Shown one piece after another: positions 1-4,993 of a DNA stretch of 5,755 nucleotides (position 1 is the stretch's first letter; each line of letters opens with the position of its first letter). This DNA is from Dehalococcoidia bacterium (lineage in GTDB: Bacteria; Chloroflexota; Dehalococcoidia; UBA3495). The DNA is taken from NCBI GenBank assembly GCA_028822675.1, contig JAPKDE010000170.1, positions 1-5,755 on the forward strand. Reading direction: 5' to 3'. The translations under genes were made by a program, and so were the position numbers. Below the pieces are notes generated by a model that saw nothing but the letters and a program-made list of their open reading frames with translations, was not told the DNA's origin and did not search any database.

Positions 1-24
1 AGCCCGTAGCAGTTCTTCAGCCAA
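1..24 (-). CDS. Probable DppF/OppF-type ABC ATPase, first 8 codons only
   Basis: Reading leftward from position 24, a TTG start opens the peptide MAEELLRA and the frame runs off the left edge of the window. A strong Shine-Dalgarno sequence (GGAGG on the minus strand, plus positions 31-35) lies six bases upstream of the TTG. The gene would start 14 bases after the stop of the upstream DppD-type ATPase on the same strand. In the peptide/nickel transporter family the two ATPase subunits DppD and DppF are normally adjacent in this order, and DppF proteins often begin with a short hydrophilic stretch of this kind. No diagnostic motif is visible in eight residues, so the identity is inferred from operon context and the ribosome binding site. 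Confidence 0.42.
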
Positions 25-30
25 GGAAGT

Positions 31-35
31 CCTCC
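31..35 (-). promoter_or_regulatory. Shine-Dalgarno site for the downstream ATPase gene
   Basis: Minus-strand GGAGG, six bases before a TTG codon at 24-22. It lies just downstream of the dppD stop codon at 41-39, and it is the main reason for placing a TTG start at 24. A nearby minus-strand ATG in another frame gives only six codons before a stop. Confidence 0.42.
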
Positions 36-38
36 ATG

Positions 39-1028
39 CTACTGATTATTCCATTCCGGTTGGGTCATCCAACACGAAACAGAATGGTTATTTTCGAATA
101 GATTCGTTTCGGGGTAGCCAGTGTGGCAGATGTCTTTAACATTGCCGCACCGGGAGGCGAACCGGCACCCTTCCGGCAGGTCCCAAAGGGGCGGTGGTTG
201 TCCCTCAATCGCCTTGAGTCTATCGGTACGATCCATCTTTGGCACTGAGTCCATCAGCGCTTGTGTGTAAGGATGGCGAGGAGTGTTGAACAGGTCTCTT
301 ACGTCCGCCTGTTCTACAATTCTGCCGGCATACATTACGGCCACTCGGTCACACATACGGGCCACAATTCCAAAATCGTGGGTGATGAAGATGATAGCCA
401 TACCGGTCTCAGCTTGAATATCCTTCAACAGTCTCAAGTATTGCAGTTGAATGGTTACATCCAGGGCTGTGGTGGGCTCATCGGCGATGATTATTTTGGG
501 TGATGCCGAAACGGCGATCGCGCCAATTACCCGTTGTTTCATGCCACCGCTCATCTGGTGGGGGTAGTCGTCCAGCCGACGATCCGGTGCTGCCACCCTC
601 ACGTTCCTCAGAGCTTCCATGGCCTTGACCAGCATCTGTTTCCGGCCGATTTTGCCTTGAGCTCCAATAGCCTCAATAATCTGGTTGCCAATGGTGAACA
701 CTGGGTTCAGGGATGTCTGCGGGTCTTGCAGGATCATCGATATCTTGCGACCGCGCACCTGTCGCATCTCGTTGTTAGAGAGTGAGACTAGGTCTTCACC
801 GTCCAGGAGAATCTCTCCAGACACGATGCGTGCGGCGGGCTTGGGGACCAACCTGAGCAGCGACAGAGCCGTCATCGTCTTGCCGCAGCCGGATTCCCCC
901 ACTATGCCAAGGGTTTCACCCTCTCGGACGGAGAAGCTTACGCCGTCCACCGCTTTGGTAACTCCCCTACGGTTGAAGAAATAGGTATGGAGGTCTTTAA
1001 CCTCTAAAACAATGTCTTTTTCAGCCAT
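39..1028 (-). CDS. dppD: Peptide/nickel ABC transporter ATP-binding protein, DppD/OppD type
   Basis: This is a complete 329-residue cytoplasmic ATPase subunit. It would hydrolyse ATP to drive import of di- or oligopeptides (or nickel or other small solutes) through a DppBC/OppBC-type permease pair. All nucleotide-binding motifs are intact: Walker A GESGCGKT at residues 44-51, Q-loop Q101, signature MSGGMKQR at 159-166, Walker B IIIADEP at 179-185 and switch histidine H217. The C-terminal oligopeptide-transporter extension follows, with HPY at 252-254 and four cysteines (C288, C294, C301, C319) in the spacing known from OppD/DppD proteins that bind an iron-sulfur cluster. Length is normal for the family. 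The ATG at 1028 gives the typical N-terminus ([12 protein letters not shown]), but its Shine-Dalgarno sequence is weak. A partner ATPase gene appears to start 14 bases downstream. The substrate cannot be read from the ATPase alone, so the gene symbol denotes the family only. Confidence 0.93.
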   Translation of the reverse strand: MAEKDIVLEVKDLHTYFFNRRGVTKAVDGVSFSVREGETLGIVGESGCGKTMTALSLLRLVPKPAARIVSGEILLDGEDLVSLSNNEMRQVRGRKISMILQDPQTSLNPVFTIGNQIIEAIGAQGKIGRKQMLVKAMEALRNVRVAAPDRRLDDYPHQMSGGMKQRVIGAIAVSASPKIIIADEPTTALDVTIQLQYLRLLKDIQAETGMAIIFITHDFGIVARMCDRVAVMYAGRIVEQADVRDLFNTPRHPYTQALMDSVPKMDRTDRLKAIEGQPPPLWDLPEGCRFASRCGNVKDICHTGYPETNLFENNHSVSCWMTQPEWNNQ

Positions 1029-1179
1029 CTAAATCGCTCGTAAATCGTATTTTATACAGGCTCAAAGTTCGTTGACCGCAGTCACACTACCATATTAATG
1101 ATTGTGGGGCAAAATTCCGCCCATTCTTGCTCAGAATAGCTGCGGGGAGAAGCAATCTACTTGCCGAGCCTAAATCGCT

Positions 1180-1207
1180 CTTGGTAGGCACGTGCCAACT
1201 AACCAAG
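1180..1207. repeat. Nested inverted repeat around the palindrome GGCACGTGCC
   Basis: CTTGGT at 1180-1185 and ACCAAG at 1202-1207 are exact inverted repeats. Between them lies the perfect 10-base palindrome GGCACGTGCC (1187-1196). A second reading pairs TTGG (1181-1184) with CCAA (1195-1198) in a symmetrical operator-like arrangement. Either a transcription factor operator or a small RNA stem is possible. I do not recognise it as the site of a known regulator. Confidence 0.45.
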
Positions 1208-1218
1208 AATGCTAAAAG

Positions 1219-1301
1219 ACCATCTCACATTGGTATATTAAGTTGTACTTCAGGTGTAGTTATCGGCTCGTCGGCATACGGTTAACTCCCGGTGAGATGG
1301 T
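1219..1301. repeat. 10-base inverted repeat spanning the MFS leader
   Basis: ACCATCTCAC (1219-1228) is exactly complementary to GTGAGATGGT (1292-1301). With one G-U pair the helix extends to 12 pairs in RNA (1217-1228 with 1292-1303). The arms are 63 bases apart, and their centres are 73 bases apart, about seven helical turns of DNA. The right arm sits inside the terminator-like hairpin at 1286-1318, so the two structures could not form at the same time if both arms are transcribed. Confidence 0.5.
1231..1239 (+). promoter_or_regulatory. Possible extended -10 promoter element upstream of the MFS gene
   Basis: TGGTATATT matches the extended -10 pattern TGnTATAnT closely. No good -35 hexamer lies 16-18 bases upstream, which is tolerable for an extended -10 promoter. 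Transcription from here would start near 1246, leaving a leader of about 190 bases that includes the terminator-like hairpin at 1286-1324. The evidence is a pattern match only. Confidence 0.25.
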
Positions 1302-1324
1302 TTGGAGTTGCACGGGAGATTTTT
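1286..1324 (+). terminator. Terminator-like hairpin in the MFS leader
   Basis: CTCCCG (1286-1291) pairs with CGGGAG (1313-1318), followed by A and five T (1320-1324). An alternative register, with one bulged G at 1291, adds GTG (1292-1294) to CAC (1311-1313) and gives eight pairs around a 16-base loop. The layout is that of an intrinsic terminator on the plus strand, about 115 bases before the MFS start. Since no plus-strand gene lies immediately upstream, it would most naturally be a leader attenuator. The large loop and short T run make it weaker than a textbook terminator. Confidence 0.4.
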
Positions 1325-1339
1325 GCCGAAAGTGTTAGT

Positions 1340-1376
1340 AAGTCCGAGCCTGTTACTCAGTATCGGACTTCGGACT
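1340..1376. repeat. Hairpin with a tandemly doubled 3' arm (TCGGACT x2)
   Basis: AAGTCCGA (1340-1347) is exactly complementary to TCGGACTT (1363-1370), giving an 8-pair stem with a 15-base loop. The heptamer TCGGACT occurs twice in direct tandem (1363-1369 and 1370-1376), so AGTCCGA can pair with either copy. The function is unknown. Confidence 0.5.
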
Positions 1377-1406
1377 ACAATAGCGAGAATATCAAGGTTC
1401 TACGAC

Positions 1407-1430
1407 TGAGGTAGCCGGTGAGGTAGCCGA
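1407..1430. repeat. 12-base tandem repeat just before the MFS start
   Basis: TGAGGTAGCCGG (1407-1418) is followed immediately by TGAGGTAGCCGA (1419-1430), 11 of 12 bases identical. Each copy carries a GAGG Shine-Dalgarno-like core. The second core (1420-1423) is 16 bases from the TTG chosen as MFS start, too far for normal use, but six bases from an ATG at 1430 in another frame. Confidence 0.6.
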
Positions 1431-1439
1431 TGTGTTGCC

Positions 1440-2759
1440 TTGGACGTAGAGCCAGAAATTACAGCAGAAGAACCAAGGCCCCTGAATGACGTTGTAACGG
1501 ATGCGGCGATGAGTGGGGAGGGAAACCTGAGCCTTCGGGTTCGTAGTGGAGTAGTTTTGACCGCAGTCCAACAGCGTGGAGTCTCTCCGTGGACGCTTCT
1601 CTCATTTGCCGCCGCCGTGTTTTTGGTCAGGGCTTCAATGCTAATGCTTGGGCCCTTCCTGGTGGAGCTGGCAGGCGATTTCGGCACCTCTATCGCTGTA
1701 GCGGGACAACTTGCCGCGGCCACTTTTATAACCTGGGGAATAACTGCACCGTTGGTTGGGCCTATTTCAGATACCTACGGAAGGCGGCCGGTACTCCTGA
1801 TCGGGATTATGCTAATGGCCTTGGGTATTCTGGGGTCTGGAACGGCCTGGAGCTATGGTTCACTGCTGGCCACACGGCTCATCACTGGCGTAGGATCAGC
1901 CATGATTCCCCCGACCATAATGGCGGCGATGGCCGACACTTTACCGCCTGAGAAGGTAGGGAAAGCCGTCGGTTTCATCACCGCATCGAGTTGGGTTGGG
2001 GTGGCGTTGGGGTTGCCGGCGATTGCCTTGCTTGGCTATGTGGGCGGCTGGAGGTTGCCCTTTTACATTACCGGCGGTCTGGCGCTGGCACTCTGGGTGC
2101 CGCTCTGGCTGCGGCTACCCTCGGGCCAAAGGCGTCTGGGACAGAGCATAGATCTCTTCAACCGTTTCAAGGTCATAGGCCGTCAGTCGGCACCGTGGTA
2201 CGTGCTCATTGCTAATTCTGCGCAGCAGGCCGTGCTGCTCGGGCTAACGACCTACTTTGCTGCCTATATGATTGAAGGCCACGGTTGGGATGAAGCAAGC
2301 ACGGCTCCAGGACTTGCGCTGATTGGAGTGGGTGCGGTGGTCGGCAGCTTCTCCGGAGGATTCATTGCGAGCCGGGCTCGCAAGTTCGACTGGTTGGTCG
2401 GCATCAACCTTGTCGGTGGAGTGGTGGTCGGACTCCTATTTGCTTTGGACGTGTCCGCCTGGATAGTCGTCGCGATGGCCTTTGTTGCGTCAACGTTGGT
2501 GTCCGTTTCAATGCCAGTCTTAATGACAATGATAATGCACTTGGCGGGCGAATCTAGGGGTACCGCAGGTGGAATGTTCTCCACAAGCAACCAATTTGGT
2601 GGCGTTATCGGCGCCTCTGCCGGGGGCCTTATGCTCTCACTTGGAGGATTTCCAGCGGTGGGATTGTTGTACCTGGCTGCGGCGGTACTGTCTGCATCCG
2701 TGATTGGCTTAAAGATGCGCCGGTCCCCTGCGTTCCAGTTTGGAAGATCAGGTACCTGA
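1440..2759 (+). CDS. MFS transporter (12-helix major facilitator)
   Basis: This is a 439-residue integral inner-membrane protein, about the usual length for a drug- or metabolite-exporting MFS carrier. After a hydrophilic N-terminal tail (residues 1-50), hydrophobic helices begin at about residue 51. The family signature between helices 2 and 3 is intact at about 107-117 (G-P-I-S-D-T-Y-G-R-R-P). A basic, polar central loop lies at roughly 225-250, and the second six-helix half ends near residue 425. The substrate cannot be inferred. The start is uncertain. TTG at 1440 is the first start-like codon after an in-frame stop at 1419-1421, and the codons after it are strongly GNN-rich, which suggests coding. 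Alternatives are ATG at 1509 (no ribosome binding site) and TTG at 1557 (GGAG five bases upstream). The gene stands alone, behind a repeat-rich leader. Confidence 0.9.
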   Translation: MDVEPEITAEEPRPLNDVVTDAAMSGEGNLSLRVRSGVVLTAVQQRGVSPWTLLSFAAAVFLVRASMLMLGPFLVELAGDFGTSIAVAGQLAAATFITWGITAPLVGPISDTYGRRPVLLIGIMLMALGILGSGTAWSYGSLLATRLITGVGSAMIPPTIMAAMADTLPPEKVGKAVGFITASSWVGVALGLPAIALLGYVGGWRLPFYITGGLALALWVPLWLRLPSGQRRLGQSIDLFNRFKVIGRQSAPWYVLIANSAQQAVLLGLTTYFAAYMIEGHGWDEASTAPGLALIGVGAVVGSFSGGFIASRARKFDWLVGINLVGGVVVGLLFALDVSAWIVVAMAFVASTLVSVSMPVLMTMIMHLAGESRGTAGGMFSTSNQFGGVIGASAGGLMLSLGGFPAVGLLYLAAAVLSASVIGLKMRRSPAFQFGRSGT

Positions 2760-2969
2760 GACCCGTAACCAAGCATCTGCCTTGAGCGCTATGATTCAAG
2801 CCTGGGTTCGTTTGAGACAATGTCCAGTTATTGTCCTAAGGATTGCGCTGGCCGGTTCTTGGAGAGGAATGGATCGTTGAATCTATTGACCCTATTTCCC
2901 ATACCGTATCGAATCACGATTGTTGATAGTCCTTGCCGACTATCATTCTGGTTAACAAACTAAAAAATC
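2760..2969. other. Non-coding spacer between the MFS gene and the riboswitch
   Basis: I see no gene and no convincing terminator for the preceding MFS gene here. A candidate promoter for the riboswitch is TTGACC (2886-2891) with TATCGA (2907-2912), but the 15-base spacer is short. A second weak option is TTGTTG (2920-2925) with TATCAT (2941-2946), also 15 bases apart. A perfect inverted repeat at 2924-2945 overlaps the latter. Confidence 0.45.
2924..2945. repeat. 8-base inverted repeat upstream of the riboswitch
   Basis: TGATAGTC (2924-2931) and GACTATCA (2938-2945) are perfect inverted repeats separated by six bases. No T run follows on either strand, so it is unlikely to be an intrinsic terminator. 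Its position 25 bases before the aptamer, overlapping a possible -10 (TATCAT), would suit a protein operator or a stabilising 5' hairpin. Confidence 0.45.
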
Positions 2970-3143
2970 ATTCATAGGTGGTTCCGAGCAATCGGAACTG
3001 AAAAGGGAAGCCGGTGAGATACCGGCGCGGTCGCGCCACTGTAACTGGTGGATCCACCCTTGCTAGCCATTTTTCTCCTTCTTGAGATGCTAGCGACGAG
3101 GGGCACGGATTTATACCAGAAGTCAGGAGACCTGCCTATGAAT
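2970..3143 (+). promoter_or_regulatory. Cobalamin (B12) riboswitch aptamer
   Basis: The conserved landmarks of the cobalamin riboswitch appear in order. P1 closes with ATTCATAGG (2970-2978) and CCTATGAAT (3135-3143). The next stem, GTTCCGA/TCGGAAC (2981-2987 with 2992-2998), is capped by a GCAA tetraloop. AAAAGGGAA (3001-3009) is followed by a GCCGGT/ACCGGC stem (3010-3015 with 3021-3026). The B12 box GCGCCACTGT lies at 3033-3042, and the 3' core AGTCAGGAGACCTGCC at 3121-3136. The peripheral arm between them holds two self-complementary elements, GGTGGATCCACC (3047-3058) and the paired GCTAGC copies (3062-3067 with 3089-3094). This family binds adenosylcobalamin or related corrinoids and normally switches expression off when the ligand is abundant. 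An intrinsic terminator lies 52 bases downstream and a BtuC-type permease follows, so control is probably transcriptional. Confidence 0.96.
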
Positions 3144-3144
3144 T

Positions 3145-3178
3145 GACTTGACGCACTTCGCAAAAGAGGGTGTGAGTC
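3145..3178 (+). promoter_or_regulatory. Expression-platform hairpin between aptamer and terminator
   Basis: GACT (3145-3148) pairs with AGTC (3175-3178), and CGCAC (3152-3156) pairs with GTGTG (3170-3174, one G-U pair), with a three-base bulge and a 13-base loop. The 3' arm AGTCG (3175-3179) is also complementary to CGACT (3197-3201) in the 5' half of the terminator. Formation of this hairpin would therefore free the terminator to fold, and its loss would allow an antiterminator. The assignment is inferred from pairing only. Confidence 0.4.
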
Positions 3179-3194
3179 GTTCCATTTTGAACAA

Positions 3195-3220
3195 CCCGAC
3201 TTTTAATGTCGGGATTTTTT
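3195..3220 (+). terminator. Intrinsic terminator of the cobalamin riboswitch
   Basis: CCCGAC (3195-3200) and GTCGGG (3208-3213) form a 6-pair GC-rich stem with a 7-base loop, followed by A and six T (3215-3220). It lies between the aptamer and the permease gene, where a ligand-controlled terminator is expected. A second CCCGAC at 3222-3227 could also pair with GTCGGG, enclosing the T run in an 8-base loop. Confidence 0.82.
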
Positions 3221-3338
3221 GCCCGACTCCACCGCGCTGTTATGGCCGCACTGTTATGAACGAGAGAAATACAGGAAATTTGATAAATTGGCAAAACCGG
3301 CCGCGGCATTGGGTAGAATCCCAAAGAATATTCAGGCC

Positions 3339-4365
3339 ATGTCCATTAGAACCAAGCTGGCGGTCACCGTCAGTTGTCTAGGTTTACTACTGGTCATCGT
3401 CACAATTTTTTCAGCTACAAGGGGGCCGGTAAACATTCCCTTCTGGGATACCATGGCCATTCTCCTGGCTGATTTTGGCTTGGATGTGGGTATAGATTAC
3501 TCTCGCAGGTCTGAGTTGGTAGTGGACCAGATCCGCCTACCACGAATAATCACAGCCGGCTTGGTTGGAATGGCATTAGGAACGGCCGGTACGGCACTGC
3601 AAGGATTATTCCGAAACCCCATGGCCGATCCAGGCATCATTGGCGTTTCGGCCGGTGGAACGCTTGGGGGAGTGATTGTAATTGTTAGCGGAGCTGCCAC
3701 GGCCCACATTTGGTCACTCCTGGAGGGGTTCCTTGTTCGCCGCCCTTTTCGTCTACGGCGTCGGCAGTATTGGGGGTCGTTTCACCCTGGGTGTTTTGAT
3801 TCTCGCCGGAGTTGCCTTAAGTTCTTTTCTATCGGCGATGATCACTTTTATCTTGGTTAACAACCCGGATCCAGACGCTGTTCGAGAGGTCCTGTTCTGG
3901 CTATCAGGCGGTCTGGATTCCAGGCTTTGGTTGCACGTGAGAATCATCATTGGTCCAGTGCTGGCGGGGGTATTCATAATCTATGCCTTTGCTCGGGCGC
4001 TGAACCTGATGCTATTAGGTGAAGAAAGCGCACAGTCTTTGGGAGTTCGGGTGCATCGCATCCGTCTGATATTTCTGCCTACGGCCTCCATCATCACAGG
4101 AGTCGCAGTCTCAGTAAGCGGAATCATTGCTTTTGTCGGACTCGTCGTGCCCTACATGATGCGGTTGATAGTCGGGCCAGACCACCGAGTGCTTATTCCA
4201 GTAAGCGCCCTCGGCGGTGCCATTTTCCTTATTCTTGCCGACACCATCGCCAGGGTCATAACCTCGCCTGCCGAGTTGCGTGTGGGCGTGATAACTTCGT
4301 TCGTTGGAGCACCATTCTTCATATTCTTGCTAGTCAATAATCGTCGGAGAGCAGACCTGTTGTAG
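3339..4365 (+). pseudogene. btuC: BtuC/FecCD-type corrinoid ABC permease, split by a frameshift
   Basis: Two adjacent frames together encode one full FecCD-family inner-membrane permease of about 341 residues, the normal length. The first frame (3339 to the shift; its own stop falls near 3860) carries the N-terminal helix and the family's conserved block: QIRLPR at residues 64-69 and QGLFRNPMADPGIIGVSAG at 88-106. The second frame (from about 3729 to the stop at 4363-4365) carries the rest: FAALFVYGVG, LGEESAQSLGVRV (the ATPase-contact region), GIIAFVGLVVPYMMR and the C-terminal RVGVITSFVGAPFFIFLL. Removing one G from the GGGG run at 3725-3728 joins them as ...HIWSLLEGSLFAALFVY... without a gap. 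The start is taken at ATG 3339 because it aligns with the usual family N-terminus; it has no clear ribosome binding site. A TTG at 3288, with AGGAA about ten bases upstream, is an alternative. Cobalamin is the likely substrate because of the riboswitch. Without an error or recoding, the product would be a truncated, inactive permease. Confidence 0.88.
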
Positions 4366-4508
4366 AGACAGCCGCTCCGTAAAATAATAAGAGGAAATAA
4401 AATGAACTTAATACACCGATTACCCTTGGCTTTCTTGGGCTTACTACTGATGGCTGCAGCGCTTGTTGCATGAGGTTCTTCTGCCACGGCAACCATTTCG
4501 CCCGTTCC

Positions 4509-4728
4509 CACGGTTGAAACTCCCATCAACAACTTCGGCTTCTCCTGCGGCGACCGGAGTAGCCGAGATTGTCAGCTCCAAAGAAGCCTTGCCGCTTTGC
4601 CTTGATTTGTCGAACGCCGTGGCGTCTATGGTCAGTGTGGAAGACTTGGCTCCAGTCACGTATACGGCCACCAACGTACCATCAGGTACCGTACGGCCAT
4701 TCACTGTTGCAGTACCCACAAAGACATG
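4509..4728 (-). pseudogene. Possible minus-strand remnant of a beta-sandwich surface protein
   Basis: Read on the minus strand, this stretch encodes HVFVGTATVNGRTVPDGT, then LVAVYVTGAKSSTLTIDATAF and, further on, ASLELTISATPVAAGEAEVVDG. The alternating hydrophobic pattern and the GT-x-T-x-N-G-x(4)-D-G-T motif resemble small beta-sandwich repeats that I associate with Chloroflexota surface proteins. No start codon with a ribosome binding site is visible, and the frame continues beyond the motif into the antisense of the lipoprotein signal peptide. It is therefore at best a fragment, and at worst a chance shadow of the plus-strand lipoprotein. Confidence 0.28.
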
Positions 4729-4889
4729 GAGCAGTGCGTTGGACGGCCTGGTGGAAGGTGGTTTATCCAATGGGATGGAGTGTCTGAGAGAGAACGGAGG
4801 TTTGCTCAGCGTGGTGGACACGTCAGCAGAATATTTAATTACGGCGAGTTTGGGTGCTAAGCAAGACAACCGCTATCAATCAAAACAAA

Positions 4890-4955
4890 TTGGGATTTAT
4901 AAGTCACTACTATTCCAAACGCTATTAAATTTCTATTGCAGAGAATCAATCCCAA
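4890..4955. repeat. 8-base inverted repeat in the AT-rich spacer before the second MFS gene
   Basis: TTGGGATT (4890-4897) is exactly complementary to AATCCCAA (4948-4955), 50 bases apart. The stretch between them is AT-rich and contains TATAAG (4898-4903) and TATTAA (4923-4928), either of which might be a -10 for the following gene; neither has a good -35. This is weak evidence for a promoter/operator region. Confidence 0.25.
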
Positions 4956-4980
4956 GCCCATAATCGTCCAGACCCAGGCG

Positions 4981-4985
4981 AGGAG
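4981..4985 (+). promoter_or_regulatory. Shine-Dalgarno site that sets the start of the second MFS gene
   Basis: AGGAG lies eight bases before TTG 4994. The frame is closed upstream by TAA at 4961-4963, and the only other early start-like codon, GTG at 5027, lacks such a site. This supports TTG 4994 as the start. Confidence 0.65.
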
Positions 4986-4993
4986 ACGAACCA

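Larger units (their letters stand above)
1029..1439. other. Divergent intergenic region, about 410 bases, repeat-rich
   Basis: This region separates the leftward ABC operon from the rightward MFS gene, and I see no credible protein-coding frame in it. It contains an 11-base direct repeat (CTAAATCGCTC at 1029-1039 and 1170-1180), a 10-base palindrome, a 10-base inverted repeat with arms 63 bases apart, a terminator-like hairpin, and a hairpin with a doubled 3' arm; these are listed separately. The hexamer CGAGCC occurs at 1165-1170 and 1345-1350 and is complementary to GGCTCG at 1265-1270. A minus-strand TATAAA (plus 1051-1056) could be the -10 of the ABC operon, but I find no good -35 for it. 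A plus-strand TTGACC (1072-1077) with TATTAA (1093-1098) has a short 15-base spacer. Confidence 0.6.
4402..4963 (+). pseudogene. Broken lipoprotein gene, perhaps the binding protein of the permease
   Basis: ATG at 4402 is preceded by GAGG (4391-4394) seven bases upstream. It encodes a typical lipoprotein signal peptide: MNLIHR, a hydrophobic core PLAFLGLLLMAAA, then LVA. The next codon, where the lipobox cysteine must be, is TGA (4471-4473), followed by GSS and a Thr/Ser/Pro linker, as in surface lipoproteins. Around the CCC run near 4531-4533 the linker continues one frame over (PSTTSASPAAT) and that frame stays open to the TAA at 4961-4963. The gene starts 36 bases after the permease, where a substrate-binding protein such as BtuF would be expected. 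I do not recognise a BtuF-like domain in the remaining 140 or so residues, and the opposite strand is an alternative coding reading there. The signal peptide is well supported; the identity is not. Confidence 0.5.

Noticed and set aside
2264..2820. Minus-strand reading frames opposite the end of the first MFS gene.
   Set aside because: They are shadows of the well-supported plus-strand membrane protein and have no family features.
2924..2960. The TGATAGTC/GACTATCA repeat as terminator of the first MFS gene.
   Set aside because: The stem is not GC-rich and no T run follows on either strand.
3219..3338. A longer permease starting at TTG 3219.
   Set aside because: That codon lies within the T run of the terminator, and the added 40 residues look unlike any FecCD N-terminus.
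3148..3381. Small plus-strand reading frame across the terminator and permease start (with an ATG at 3257).
   Set aside because: It crosses the terminator, has no recognisable domain and overlaps the permease start in another frame.
4471..4500. Selenocysteine insertion at the in-frame TGA.
   Set aside because: TGA at a cysteine position is the classic hint. However, lipidation needs a cysteine thiol, the downstream sequence gives only a poor bulged stem (GGTT with AACC), and the reading frame breaks soon after.
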